Shown here: positions 7,779 through 14,057 of the stretch, piece by piece | Position numbering within the stretch: position 1 is the first letter of the stretch | Layout: each line of letters opens with the position of its first letter | The notes under the pieces: model-generated | Databases searched by the model: none | The model's input: only the letters and a program-made list of their open reading frames with translations | Told to the model about the DNA's origin: nothing | Assembly: GCA_035341015.1 (NCBI GenBank) | Contig: DAOQUL010000080.1 | Location: 1-19,205, forward strand | Direction: 5' to 3' | Source: JAKQIM01 sp029557965 | GTDB lineage: Bacteria > Chloroflexota > Anaerolineae > Anaerolineales > UBA4823 | DNA: 19,205 nt | Position numbers and translations under genes: made by a program

Positions 7779-7816
7779 TATTTCTATTCTGACGACTGTC
7801 ACAAAGGAGGCATCCG

Positions 7817-8119
7817 ATGACCGAAACTTTCCGCGCCCTGGTGGATTTGGAATGGTACGGCTACCTGGAAGAAGGCACCGAAAACTACCACGAGGTGATT
7901 TTATATTCCGGCGAGACCTTTGTTGTGACCGTGGAAAAAGAAGACGAAGACGCTGAGCTGAGCCTGACCATCACCGACGAAGATGACAACGTCTTGAGCG
8001 ATGAGAACGCCACCCCCCCAGTGTCTTTCGAACCGTCTGAAGATGGCCTGTACCGTTTCTACATCAAGGCCGTCAAAGGCGACAGCGATTATTCCCTGGG
8101 CATCTCAGAGCAAGACTAG
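7817..8119 (+). CDS. Small acidic beta-rich protein, resembles a lone PPC-like domain
   Basis: This 100-residue protein is very rich in Asp and Glu. It lacks a signal peptide and transmembrane segments, so it is predicted to be cytoplasmic unless exported non-classically. AAAGGAGG precedes the ATG by 6 bases, a strong site that supports a real gene. The pattern YSGETFVVTVEKED (about 31-44), then LSLTITDEDDNVL and a closing EDGLYRFYIKAVKGDSDYSL resembles the bacterial pre-peptidase C-terminal (PPC) beta-sandwich, normally an appendage of secreted proteins. I see no catalytic motif. It is divergent from the HD-GYP gene and convergent with the DUF4097 gene across the second gap. The PPC assignment is a pattern match only. 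Confidence 0.75.
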   Translation: MTETFRALVDLEWYGYLEEGTENYHEVILYSGETFVVTVEKEDEDAELSLTITDEDDNVLSDENATPPVSFEPSEDGLYRFYIKAVKGDSDYSLGISEQD

Positions 8120-8140
8120 CACCAGCCCCTTCCAGCTTTT

Positions 8141-8240
8141 NNNNNNNNNNNNNNNNNNNNNNNNNNNNNNNNNNNNNNNNNNNNNNNNNNNNNNNNNNNN
8201 NNNNNNNNNNNNNNNNNNNNNNNNNNNNNNNNNNNNNNNN
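8141..8240. other. Assembly gap (100 N) hiding the 3' end of a DUF4097-like gene
   Basis: This second run of exactly 100 N lies between the stop of the acidic small protein gene and the visible 3' part of the minus-strand DUF4097-like gene. The true missing length is unknown. Confidence 0.97.
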
Positions 8241-9055
8241 GCCGCCTGGGCCTGGCCGTCTTCTGGGCCAATCCACAGCCCGCCGCTGACGCTCTTCAGC
8301 AACACCGGCGCGCCGCCGCCCAAGATATCCACCTGGTGCAGGCCGCGCTGGCCGCGGCTGGTGTTAACCGGCAAAGAGGTGTGCAGGCGCCCACTGACGG
8401 TGTTCAATTGGGCCGAGCAGGCCGTGCCATCGGGCACAACCAGGCGCACGCTGCCCGACACCGAGTTGAAGGTATAGGGGCCGCTGCCGAGGGGCGTTTG
8501 CAGGGTGACGTCGCCGCTGACAGTGCCCAGCTTGATCTGCTGGAAGTCAGACTCGCCGCAGTGCACCGCACCCGAAACGGTATCCAGATCCAGGCTGCCC
8601 GCCAGGCGCGTCCCGGTCACCTCGCCGCTGACCACCTGGATGCACAGGTCGCCGCTCAGGTTGGTCAATTCCAGCGAACCGCTGACGGAATCCAAGTCAA
8701 ACGCCCCCTGCAGACCATCCAGGGTCAGCGAGCTGCTGATACAACTGGCCTTAACGCGGCTGCTGGGGGGCGTCTCGATCACGTAATCAATTTTGCAGGG
8801 GTGAGAGAGGCTTAAAAAGGCCAGCATGCCCTCTCGAAAACGCGTCTGGGCGCAAACCTGGCCATCGGCATCCTGCTCGATCTCTACCGAGGTGCGCTCG
8901 GCATTGCCAGAGCCCAGGTGCTTGACCGCATATACGTGCACCTGGCCCGGGGCGCCAGCCCGCACCAACAGCGAGCCGCGGATATTGGCCAACTTCAACT
9001 GGGCAGGCTCGCTGACAGAAAAGGTCTGGTCAAAGGTTTCAACATCTTGAGACAT
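8241..9055 (-). CDS. DUF4097-like beta-solenoid protein, C-terminus lost in gap
   Basis: About 271 residues are visible. The protein starts MSQDVETFDQTF and has no signal peptide. Seven V-S-G motifs at residues 124, 142, 160, 179, 199, 220 and 256, spaced about 18-36 apart (plus LSG at 133), mark the DUF4097/adhesin-like beta-solenoid repeat. GAGGTG lies 4 bases before the ATG. It is the last gene of the six-gene operon, 73 bases after the preceding stop. The frame can be read through the N run for 11 more codons to 8105, but those codons are antisense to the end of the neighbouring locus and should not be trusted. The real C-terminus is in the gap. Relatives of this fold occur in LiaX/YvlB of Firmicutes, which act in cell-envelope stress; a similar role here is inference. 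Confidence 0.82.
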
Positions 9056-9128
9056 GGTTCACCTCACAAAGGATGGTATGACGAAAAGCATTCCTAAAAT
9101 GCAATGGCAGCAACGACTTTAGCCGCTG

Positions 9129-9503
9129 CTATTCGATGAAGACTTCGACGTGCTCGCCGTCTTCTTCGTCAATCACGTCTACGATCTTGCCTTCCATCTG
9201 CCCACTGCGGATGGCATCGGCAATCTCGCCAAAATTGACATCCGGCGCATACTGGCTGGCAATTCCCATGCCCGCATCCACCAGGCTGAGGGGCAGGTTG
9301 ACGCTGACCTTGGTCTTGCCGGTGGCCATATCGGTCACGCGCACGCGCAGGGTGCCGCGGGCGGTCCTTCCGGGGGCCAGCGGCAGGCGCGGCTCACGGC
9401 GGCTTTCGCGCAGCGCAGACAAAAGCTTGGCGCCCTCCTCGGCGGTGATCTTTCCTTCTTGGATCATTCTCAAAATCCGCATGCGTTCTTCAGTAGTAGC
9501 CAT
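9129..9503 (-). CDS. Small soluble SHOCT-like module protein
   Basis: This 124-residue protein has two parts. Residues 5-31 form the SHOCT-like helical module (ERMRILRMIQEGKITAEEG, then a LLSAL end). Residues 50-124 form an alpha/beta part with LRVRVTD (52-58), VNLPLSLV (68-75), NFGEIADAI (90-98) and an acidic end DGEHVEVFIE. AGAGGAGG precedes the ATG by 6-7 bases. It has no transmembrane segment. Its two ends are clearly related to the neighbouring gene 9516-10160, which carries two membrane helices between the same parts, so the pair looks like a membrane-bound and a soluble version of one protein. The spacing to that gene is 12 bases. Function is unknown. Confidence 0.82.
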   Translation of the reverse strand: MATTEERMRILRMIQEGKITAEEGAKLLSALRESRREPRLPLAPGRTARGTLRVRVTDMATGKTKVSVNLPLSLVDAGMGIASQYAPDVNFGEIADAIRSGQMEGKIVDVIDEEDGEHVEVFIE

Positions 9504-9515
9504 TGTAAGCCTCCT

Positions 9516-10160
9516 CTACCCAATATAAACTTCCACCCGTTCACCATCCGGGCCTTCATCAACTTCAACGTGGAAAGGCTCGTCGGGCGAGAGATGCTCT
9601 AACCCCAACACCACCTCATCAAAATTCGTATTTTCCATCCCATGAATATTGCCCTTGAAGGTGCGCAAGAACCAGGCGGTTAAGCGCAGGGGGATGGGCA
9701 GGCTGAAGGCAATGCGCTGGGGCTTTTCGCCCTCTTTCTGCTGGATGCGGACGTGCAGCCAACGGGCGGTGCGCGCCGTCCAGGCCAAGGCCATCACCAC
9801 CACGCCCAACAAGAAGGGGAACCACGAGCAGGCAAACCAAAAGCCATAACCGCTCGATCGAATAGACAGGTACATCATCACGCTGGCCAACACGGTGATG
9901 GTGACGCCAATGGCCATGGGGACCCACCACCAACGGCGCCATTTCTTGGCGCTGGGCAGATCAACCTGGCGCGGCCTTTCTTCAGGCTGGGGTGCAAACG
10001 CCTGGCCTTGGGCACCAGCAGGCTGGCCGGTGGCGGATTCTGGCAGGGCATCCTTCTCTGTTTCATCGCCGATGGCCTTCATCAATTCCAGGCCCTGCTC
10101 AGCCGTGATCGTGCCGTTCTCAATCATCGCCAGGATCTGGCGGCGTTCGTCTTCAGACAT
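9516..10160 (-). CDS. SHOCT-like module membrane protein with two transmembrane helices
   Basis: This is a 214-residue protein. I start it at 10160 (MSEDERRQIL), 4 bases after the stop of the preceding gene and 8 bases after an AGGG. An in-frame start at 10211 would overlap that gene by 46 bases and put the module internally. Residues 1-27 are the SHOCT-like module. About 28-72 is a Pro/Gln/Ala linker. Helices lie at about 77-100 (after KKWRRWWW) and 106-129. The cytosolic tail at 134-214 contains LHVRI, SLPIPL, NFDEVV and ends DGERVEVYIG, matching the tail of the protein at 9129-9503. The Lys/Arg/Trp cluster before helix 1 suggests the N-terminus stays in the cytoplasm. Function is unknown; an envelope sensor or scaffold is my inference. 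Confidence 0.8.
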   Translation of the reverse strand: MSEDERRQILAMIENGTITAEQGLELMKAIGDETEKDALPESATGQPAGAQGQAFAPQPEERPRQVDLPSAKKWRRWWWVPMAIGVTITVLASVMMYLSIRSSGYGFWFACSWFPFLLGVVVMALAWTARTARWLHVRIQQKEGEKPQRIAFSLPIPLRLTAWFLRTFKGNIHGMENTNFDEVVLGLEHLSPDEPFHVEVDEGPDGERVEVYIG

Positions 10161-10164
10161 GTGG

Positions 10165-11445
10165 TTACCCTGCCTTTCCTTCCAGAGCACTGAGCAGTTT
10201 TTCTGCTTCATCCATTGATATTTTCTTCTGTTCCAGCATGCGCAGGATCATCAGGCGTTCTTCTTCGCTGACCTTCTCGCCGGGGGGCGGCGGAGGAACC
10301 GGGGGGACAGGCGGCCTGGGGACGCTGCCAAAGCTAAAATCGATGCGCCCGCGGCGCCCGGCCCCGGTGCGGCCCTTGTTTTCCATGCGGCGCTGCAAGA
10401 CGAGCATCTTCTGATCGATGCGCTCTTGAGCGCGGCGCATGCGTTCTTGGGCGCGCAGGGTGGCCTGCTCGCTGGCCTGGCGGGCGCGCTCTTCCACCCG
10501 GTGGGCCTGCTCTTCGCTCAGGCCGATGCTGCCCAGGCGCAGGTTCAGGCTGGCCATTTGGGCCTTCATCTGCTCTTCAATCATGCGCATCTGGGCTTCT
10601 ACCTGCTGTTCGATCTGCTGGGTGAGGGTATCGGCCATGCCTTCTACCTCGTCATCCACCAGCTCCACATCTTCCAGCATGCTCCAATCGGGGGCATGCG
10701 TATCCAGGGCCACGTTGCCATCGGCTTTCAACTCCAGGCTGGCATCGCCATCGCCCAGCTTGAGGCTGTAAGGGGGCTTGGGGGCGGCTTCTAGCGCCAC
10801 GCCCGGCAGGTTGACCTGAATGCGCCCGCCCGCCTTGGGGATGTTGACCTCCACGCTGGCGTCGCCGGGCACCCGGCAGAACAGGTTGCCGCGGGCTTCA
10901 AAACTGTATGCCTGCCCAGGGGCGGGGTCGATGCGCACGCTCACATTGCCCATCGCCAGGGCCTGGGCGTCGCCATCCACATCTTGCACCGACAGGTTGC
11001 CCTTGACAGCGCCGCTGATTTCCAGGCTGCCCTGCACGTCACGCAGGCTGGCGTTGCCGTCTACGGTATCGATCAGCAAGTCGCCGCCCACGTTGCGGGC
11101 GTTCAGGTCGCCGTGGGCTTTCGACAGGTGGACCGGGCCCACACCGCGCAGCTCAAGGTCGCCGTGTACCTCACCCACTTTCAACACACCATCCAATGCC
11201 TTGCAGATCACATCGCCGTGGCCAACCGTGAGATTCACTTTGGCAGCCATCGGCACGCGCACCCGGCATTCGCTTTCGCAGCGCAAGGTGATGGTATCGC
11301 CTTCTTGGGTGAGACTCACATCATCGGGGTTGTCACATTTGACGATCACCTCGGCAAGCTCATCCTGGCCTTTCAACACCAGGTCGCCATGGGCTTCAAT
11401 GGTCACAACCGGATCATTACCGGTGAGGATCGATATCTTTTCCAT
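10165..11445 (-). CDS. DUF4097-like beta-solenoid protein with coiled coil and C-terminal SHOCT-like module
   Basis: This 426-residue protein without signal peptide has four regions. Residues about 70-250 hold beta-solenoid repeats built on HGD/DGN/GGD turns (GHGDVI 75-80, VHGDLEL 93-99, AHGDLNA 110-116, GGDLLID 120-126 and later ones). Residues 270-355 are a charged, Gln/Glu/Met-rich coiled coil. Residues 376-389 are a proline tract (PRPPVPPVPPPPPG). Residues 393-421 are the SHOCT-like module (EEERLMILRMLEQKKIS). GAGAGGT precedes the ATG by 7 bases and lies within the stop region of the DUF2089 gene, 5 bases away, so translational coupling is likely. The architecture resembles LiaX/YvlB-like envelope-stress proteins with the module moved to the other end. 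The coiled coil suggests oligomerisation. Binding partner and ligand are unknown. Confidence 0.84.
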   Translation of the reverse strand: MEKISILTGNDPVVTIEAHGDLVLKGQDELAEVIVKCDNPDDVSLTQEGDTITLRCESECRVRVPMAAKVNLTVGHGDVICKALDGVLKVGEVHGDLELRGVGPVHLSKAHGDLNARNVGGDLLIDTVDGNASLRDVQGSLEISGAVKGNLSVQDVDGDAQALAMGNVSVRIDPAPGQAYSFEARGNLFCRVPGDASVEVNIPKAGGRIQVNLPGVALEAAPKPPYSLKLGDGDASLELKADGNVALDTHAPDWSMLEDVELVDDEVEGMADTLTQQIEQQVEAQMRMIEEQMKAQMASLNLRLGSIGLSEEQAHRVEERARQASEQATLRAQERMRRAQERIDQKMLVLQRRMENKGRTGAGRRGRIDFSFGSVPRPPVPPVPPPPPGEKVSEEERLMILRMLEQKKISMDEAEKLLSALEGKAG

Positions 11446-11450
11446 AGGAT

Positions 11451-11834
11451 TTACCTCTCATTTTCTTGTAACAGGCGCATGGCCTCTTCGGCAGTAATGC
11501 GGCCCTGGTCCAAATCTTCCAAGATGCGCTGGCGATCGGCCTCGCTCATCCCAACCGGCTCTTCGCCGCCCGGCTCGTAGCCCAGGGCACGGATCACTTC
11601 GAGCAGGCGGTTGCGGATGGTGGGATATGACAGGCCCAGCTCCACCTCCATGCGGGTGATCTTGCCCTCGCAGCGGATGAAAGTTTCGATGAAAGCCAGT
11701 TGTTCAGCGCTCAACTGAGAGAATGGCCCACCGCCAAAGCGGCCTTCGATGGTGGTATCACACTCACGGCAGTAGATGCGGGTCACGGTCAGCTCGCCGC
11801 CGCACAATGGGCATTTGGTAGGAAGATTATTCAT
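11451..11834 (-). CDS. DUF2089 zinc-ribbon/HTH regulator with SHOCT-like tail
   Basis: This is a 127-residue putative DNA-binding protein. The N-terminal zinc ribbon uses Cys8/Cys11 (CPLCGG) and Cys22/Cys25 (CRECDTTIEG), followed by the DUF2089 core FSQLSAEQLAFIETFIRCEG and the helix-turn-helix region ELGLSYPTIRNRLLEVI (about 65-81). Residues 95-124 are a SHOCT-like module (ADRQRILEDLDQGRITAEE) shared with the next three proteins of the operon. AAGGAG is 6 bases before the ATG. It is the second gene of the operon, 19 bases after the 74-residue gene. As the only DNA-binding protein of the cluster, it is the natural candidate to bind the palindrome at 12133-12148; that is inference. Confidence 0.9.
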   Translation of the reverse strand: MNNLPTKCPLCGGELTVTRIYCRECDTTIEGRFGGGPFSQLSAEQLAFIETFIRCEGKITRMEVELGLSYPTIRNRLLEVIRALGYEPGGEEPVGMSEADRQRILEDLDQGRITAEEAMRLLQENER

Positions 11835-11853
11835 CGGCAGCTCCTTGTAGTCT

Positions 11854-12078
11854 TCACAGGGTTATGAACAGCGTTGGAGAAGGGTCAGGCTGAGGCATGG
11901 GGCGTTGCTGGAGCTTTTGCCCGGCGCGAACCAGCCATCCACCAATGGCCAGGCGGGCACGCAGCCCCAAGGGGGCATTGGCCGGTTGCGCCTGGCACAA
12001 GGGCAGCGCAGCGCAGATGTTGCAGGGCAGCGCTTGTGGGTGCAGATCAGATGTTTCGTTGGCGTTCAGGTCAAACAT
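11854..12078 (-). CDS. Small uncharacterised protein, first gene of the DUF2089/SHOCT operon
   Basis: This 74-residue ORF opens the operon. AAGGAG lies 8 bases before the ATG, and the promoter at 12109-12136 fires directly into it, so I consider it real. The N-terminal third holds Cys19, Cys22 and Cys28 in LPCNICAALPLC, an incomplete metal-site-like cluster. Residues about 37-58 (LRARLAIGGWLVRAGQKLQQR) make a basic amphipathic helix, suggesting peripheral membrane binding. The last 15 residues are Pro-rich. I do not recognise a family. It could be a regulator or membrane-tethering peptide of the downstream proteins. Confidence 0.62.
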   Translation of the reverse strand: MFDLNANETSDLHPQALPCNICAALPLCQAQPANAPLGLRARLAIGGWLVRAGQKLQQRPMPQPDPSPTLFITL

Positions 12079-12108
12079 TTTTATCTCCTTAGCCTCTCTT
12101 ACACCCCT

Positions 12109-12136
12109 ATTTTACACCAAAAATTCAAAATGTCAA
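12109..12136 (-). promoter_or_regulatory. Strong promoter of the DUF2089/SHOCT operon
   Basis: On the minus strand a perfect TTGACA (12136-12131) is 16 bases from TAAAAT (12114-12109), which is preceded by GGTG. It lies about 30 bases upstream of the first start codon. This is the best sigma-70-type promoter in the window and sits in an ~85-bp stretch of roughly 15 percent GC. Confidence 0.8.
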
Positions 12137-12175
12137 TATAAATATTGAATATTTTAAAGGTTATTTTTGAATATT
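12123..12175. repeat. Helically phased half-sites upstream of the DUF2089/SHOCT operon
   Basis: ATTCAA at 12123-12128, TTGAAT at 12145-12150 and TTGAAT at 12167-12172 are spaced exactly 22 bp apart, about two helical turns. The last two extend to a 9-bp direct repeat TTGAATATT. They span and flank the operon promoter. Low sequence complexity makes some chance repetition likely. Confidence 0.45.
12133..12148. promoter_or_regulatory. 16-bp palindrome overlapping the -35 box: candidate operator
   Basis: TCAATATAAATATTGA is a perfect inverted repeat of 7 bp with a 2-base centre. It overlaps four bases of the -35 hexamer of the DUF2089/SHOCT operon, a position typical of repressor sites. The operon's own DUF2089 HTH protein is a plausible ligand. 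Confidence 0.5.
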
Positions 12176-12273
12176 ATAAATTATCGGTTTAATTTCGGCT
12201 GCATTTGCCCGGCCCGCCCCCACCCGCCGCCGGTGCGAACAGACCAAATCACAGCAGCAGCAAGAGGATGTGA

Positions 12274-12279
12274 TACAAT
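12274..12279 (+). promoter_or_regulatory. Extended -10 box of glnS
   Basis: TACAAT (5 of 6 matches) preceded by TGA lies 28 bases before the glnS ATG. The -35 position (12251-12256, ACAGCA) is a poor match. The other part of this 229-base spacer between the divergent genes is the AT-rich control region described separately, plus a GC-rich stretch at 12195-12240 in which I see nothing. Confidence 0.5.
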
Positions 12280-12307
12280 TCTCAGATTGTAAAGAAAGGA
12301 CATGCAT

Positions 12308-13996
12308 ATGTCAGACGAAACCCCCAAACCCACCGATTTTATCCACGAGGCCGTTGCCGAAGACCTGCGCAGCGGGCGCTTCAATTATGTGCGCACCCGC
12401 CTGCCCCCCGAACCCAACGGCTACCTGCACATCGGTCATGTCAAGGCTTTCTTGATCGATTACAACATCGCCAAAGATTTTGGCGGTGAGCTGGATCTGC
12501 GCTTTGATGACACCAATCCGGCCAAAGAAGAGGTCGAATTTGTGGATGCCATCATGGAAGATGCGCACTGGCTGGGGATCGAATGGCAACGGGTATTGTT
12601 CTCTTCGGATTTCTTCGATCAGCTCTACGAATGGGCCATCAAGATGGTCAAAAAAGGCAAGGCCTACGTAGACGATCAGAGCCCCGAAGAGGTGAGCAAG
12701 AAGCGCGGCACCTGGACCGAGCCCGGCACCAACAGCCCCTGGCGTGACCGCACGGTAGAAGAGAACCTGGACCTGCTGGAACGCATGAAGAACGGCGAGT
12801 TCCCAGATGGGTCCAAGACCCTGCGCGCCAAGATCGACATGGCCCACGGCAATATGAACATGCGCGACCCGATCATGTACCGCATCATTCACGAGCCGCC
12901 CCATCACCGCACCGGCAAGAAGTGGTGCATCTACCCCATGTACGACTGGGCCCAGGGCCAGAACGATGCCATGCACGGCGTGACCCATTCGCTGTGCTCG
13001 ATCGAATACGAAGACCACCGCATCTTATACGAGTGGTACCTGAACGAGCTGGAGATCGAGAACAAGCCGCGCCAGATCGAGTTCGCCCGCCTGAACTTGA
13101 ACTACACCGTGATGAGCAAGCGCAAGCTGCGCCGCCTGGTGGAGGAAGGCCATGTCAGTGGGTGGGATGATCCGCGCATGCCCAGCCTGCGCGCCCTGCG
13201 CCGCCGCGGCTACACTGCCGCCGCCATCCGCGACTTTGTGGCGCGCGCCGGCGTAGCCAAGAACATCAATGTGCGCTCGGGCGTCTTTGTAGACCTGGCC
13301 TTGCTAGAAGCCTGCGTGCGCGATGACCTGAACAAGCTCTCGCCGCGCAAAATGGCCGTGCTGAACCCGCTCAAGGTGACCATCGAGAACTACCCGGCTG
13401 ACCTGGTGGAAGAATTCGAGGTGCTCAACAACCCCGAAGACCCCGAGGCCGGCACGCGCAAGGTACCCTTCTCAAAGGTGCTCTACATCGAGCAGGAAGA
13501 CTTCCGCGAGGAACCGCCCCCCAAGTATTTCCGCCTGGCCCCAGGGCGCGAGGTGCGCCTGCGCAACGCCTACTTCATCAAGTGCGAGCGCCTGGTCAAA
13601 GATGCCGAGGGCAAGGTGACCGAGCTGATCTGCACCTACGACCCGGCCTCGCGCGGCGGCAACTCGCCAGACGGGCGCAAGGTCAAGGCCACCCTGCACT
13701 GGGTATCGGCGGCGCATGCCATCCCGGCTTCAGTTTACAATTACGACCGCCTGTTCAACAACCCTGACCCCGAAGTGAGCGGCGATTTCATTGCCGACCT
13801 GAATCCTAACTCTCTCGTGGTGCTGTCGAACTGCCTGATGGAGCCCAGCCTGGCAGACGCGAAACCCGGCGACAAGTTCCAGTTCGAACGCCTGGGATAC
13901 TACTGCGTGGATATCACCTCGACCCCCGAAAAGCTGATCTTCAACCGCACCGTGGGGCTCAAAGATGAGTGGGCCAAGATCGAAAAGAAAGAATAA
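12308..13996 (+). CDS. glnS: Glutaminyl-tRNA synthetase
   Basis: This class I enzyme (562 residues; E. coli GlnRS is about 554) charges tRNA-Gln with glutamine in the cytoplasm. The start is ATG 12308: AAAGGA at 12295-12300 is 7 bases before it but only 1 base from the in-frame ATG at 12302. HIGH lies at 41-44 within PPEPNGYLHIGH, and the KMSKS-type loop is VMSKR at 268-272. LRFDDTNP, YPMYD, THSLCS and GWDDPRMP are diagnostic of GlnRS rather than GluRS. The C-terminal anticodon-binding beta-barrels are complete through VFNRTVGLKDEW-type residues (here IFNRTVGLKDEW). It is monocistronic. Bacterial GlnRS is thought to derive from eukaryotic transfer, and many bacteria instead use GatCAB. Confidence 0.98.
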   Translation: MSDETPKPTDFIHEAVAEDLRSGRFNYVRTRLPPEPNGYLHIGHVKAFLIDYNIAKDFGGELDLRFDDTNPAKEEVEFVDAIMEDAHWLGIEWQRVLFSSDFFDQLYEWAIKMVKKGKAYVDDQSPEEVSKKRGTWTEPGTNSPWRDRTVEENLDLLERMKNGEFPDGSKTLRAKIDMAHGNMNMRDPIMYRIIHEPPHHRTGKKWCIYPMYDWAQGQNDAMHGVTHSLCSIEYEDHRILYEWYLNELEIENKPRQIEFARLNLNYTVMSKRKLRRLVEEGHVSGWDDPRMPSLRALRRRGYTAAAIRDFVARAGVAKNINVRSGVFVDLALLEACVRDDLNKLSPRKMAVLNPLKVTIENYPADLVEEFEVLNNPEDPEAGTRKVPFSKVLYIEQEDFREEPPPKYFRLAPGREVRLRNAYFIKCERLVKDAEGKVTELICTYDPASRGGNSPDGRKVKATLHWVSAAHAIPASVYNYDRLFNNPDPEVSGDFIADLNPNSLVVLSNCLMEPSLADAKPGDKFQFERLGYYCVDITSTPEKLIFNRTVGLKDEWAKIEKKE

Positions 13997-14057
13997 GGGA
14001 TTGTGGGCTGCTGCCCACGCCCAAAAAAAATAAACCTTATAGGAGAATGATTGTTAT

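Noticed and set aside
8105..8140. Apparent C-terminal 11 codons of the DUF4097-like protein beyond the gap
   Set aside because: They are reached only by translating N, encode no recognisable sequence and overlap the 3' end of the gene at 7817-8119 on the other strand.
9089..9103. GCATT-CCTAA-AATGC hairpin followed by TTTT on the minus strand in the last operon spacer
   Set aside because: The stem is only 5 bp and AT-rich, too weak to call a terminator, and the next gene in line appears to belong to the same operon.
12173..12178. Second minus-strand TATAAT upstream of the DUF2089 operon
   Set aside because: It is a perfect -10 match but has no -35 at the right distance, and it lies in AT-rich DNA where such matches are expected by chance.
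12311..13018. Long open frame antisense to glnS (235 codons)
   Set aside because: It lies wholly opposite the strongly conserved GlnRS coding sequence, has no ribosome binding site and has a composition typical of GC-rich shadow frames.
14003..14018. Perfect hairpin GTGGGC-TGCT-GCCCAC after glnS
   Set aside because: It is followed by GCCC and an A-run rather than a U-run on the plus strand, so it is not a standard intrinsic terminator for glnS. It may still be a processing or pausing hairpin.
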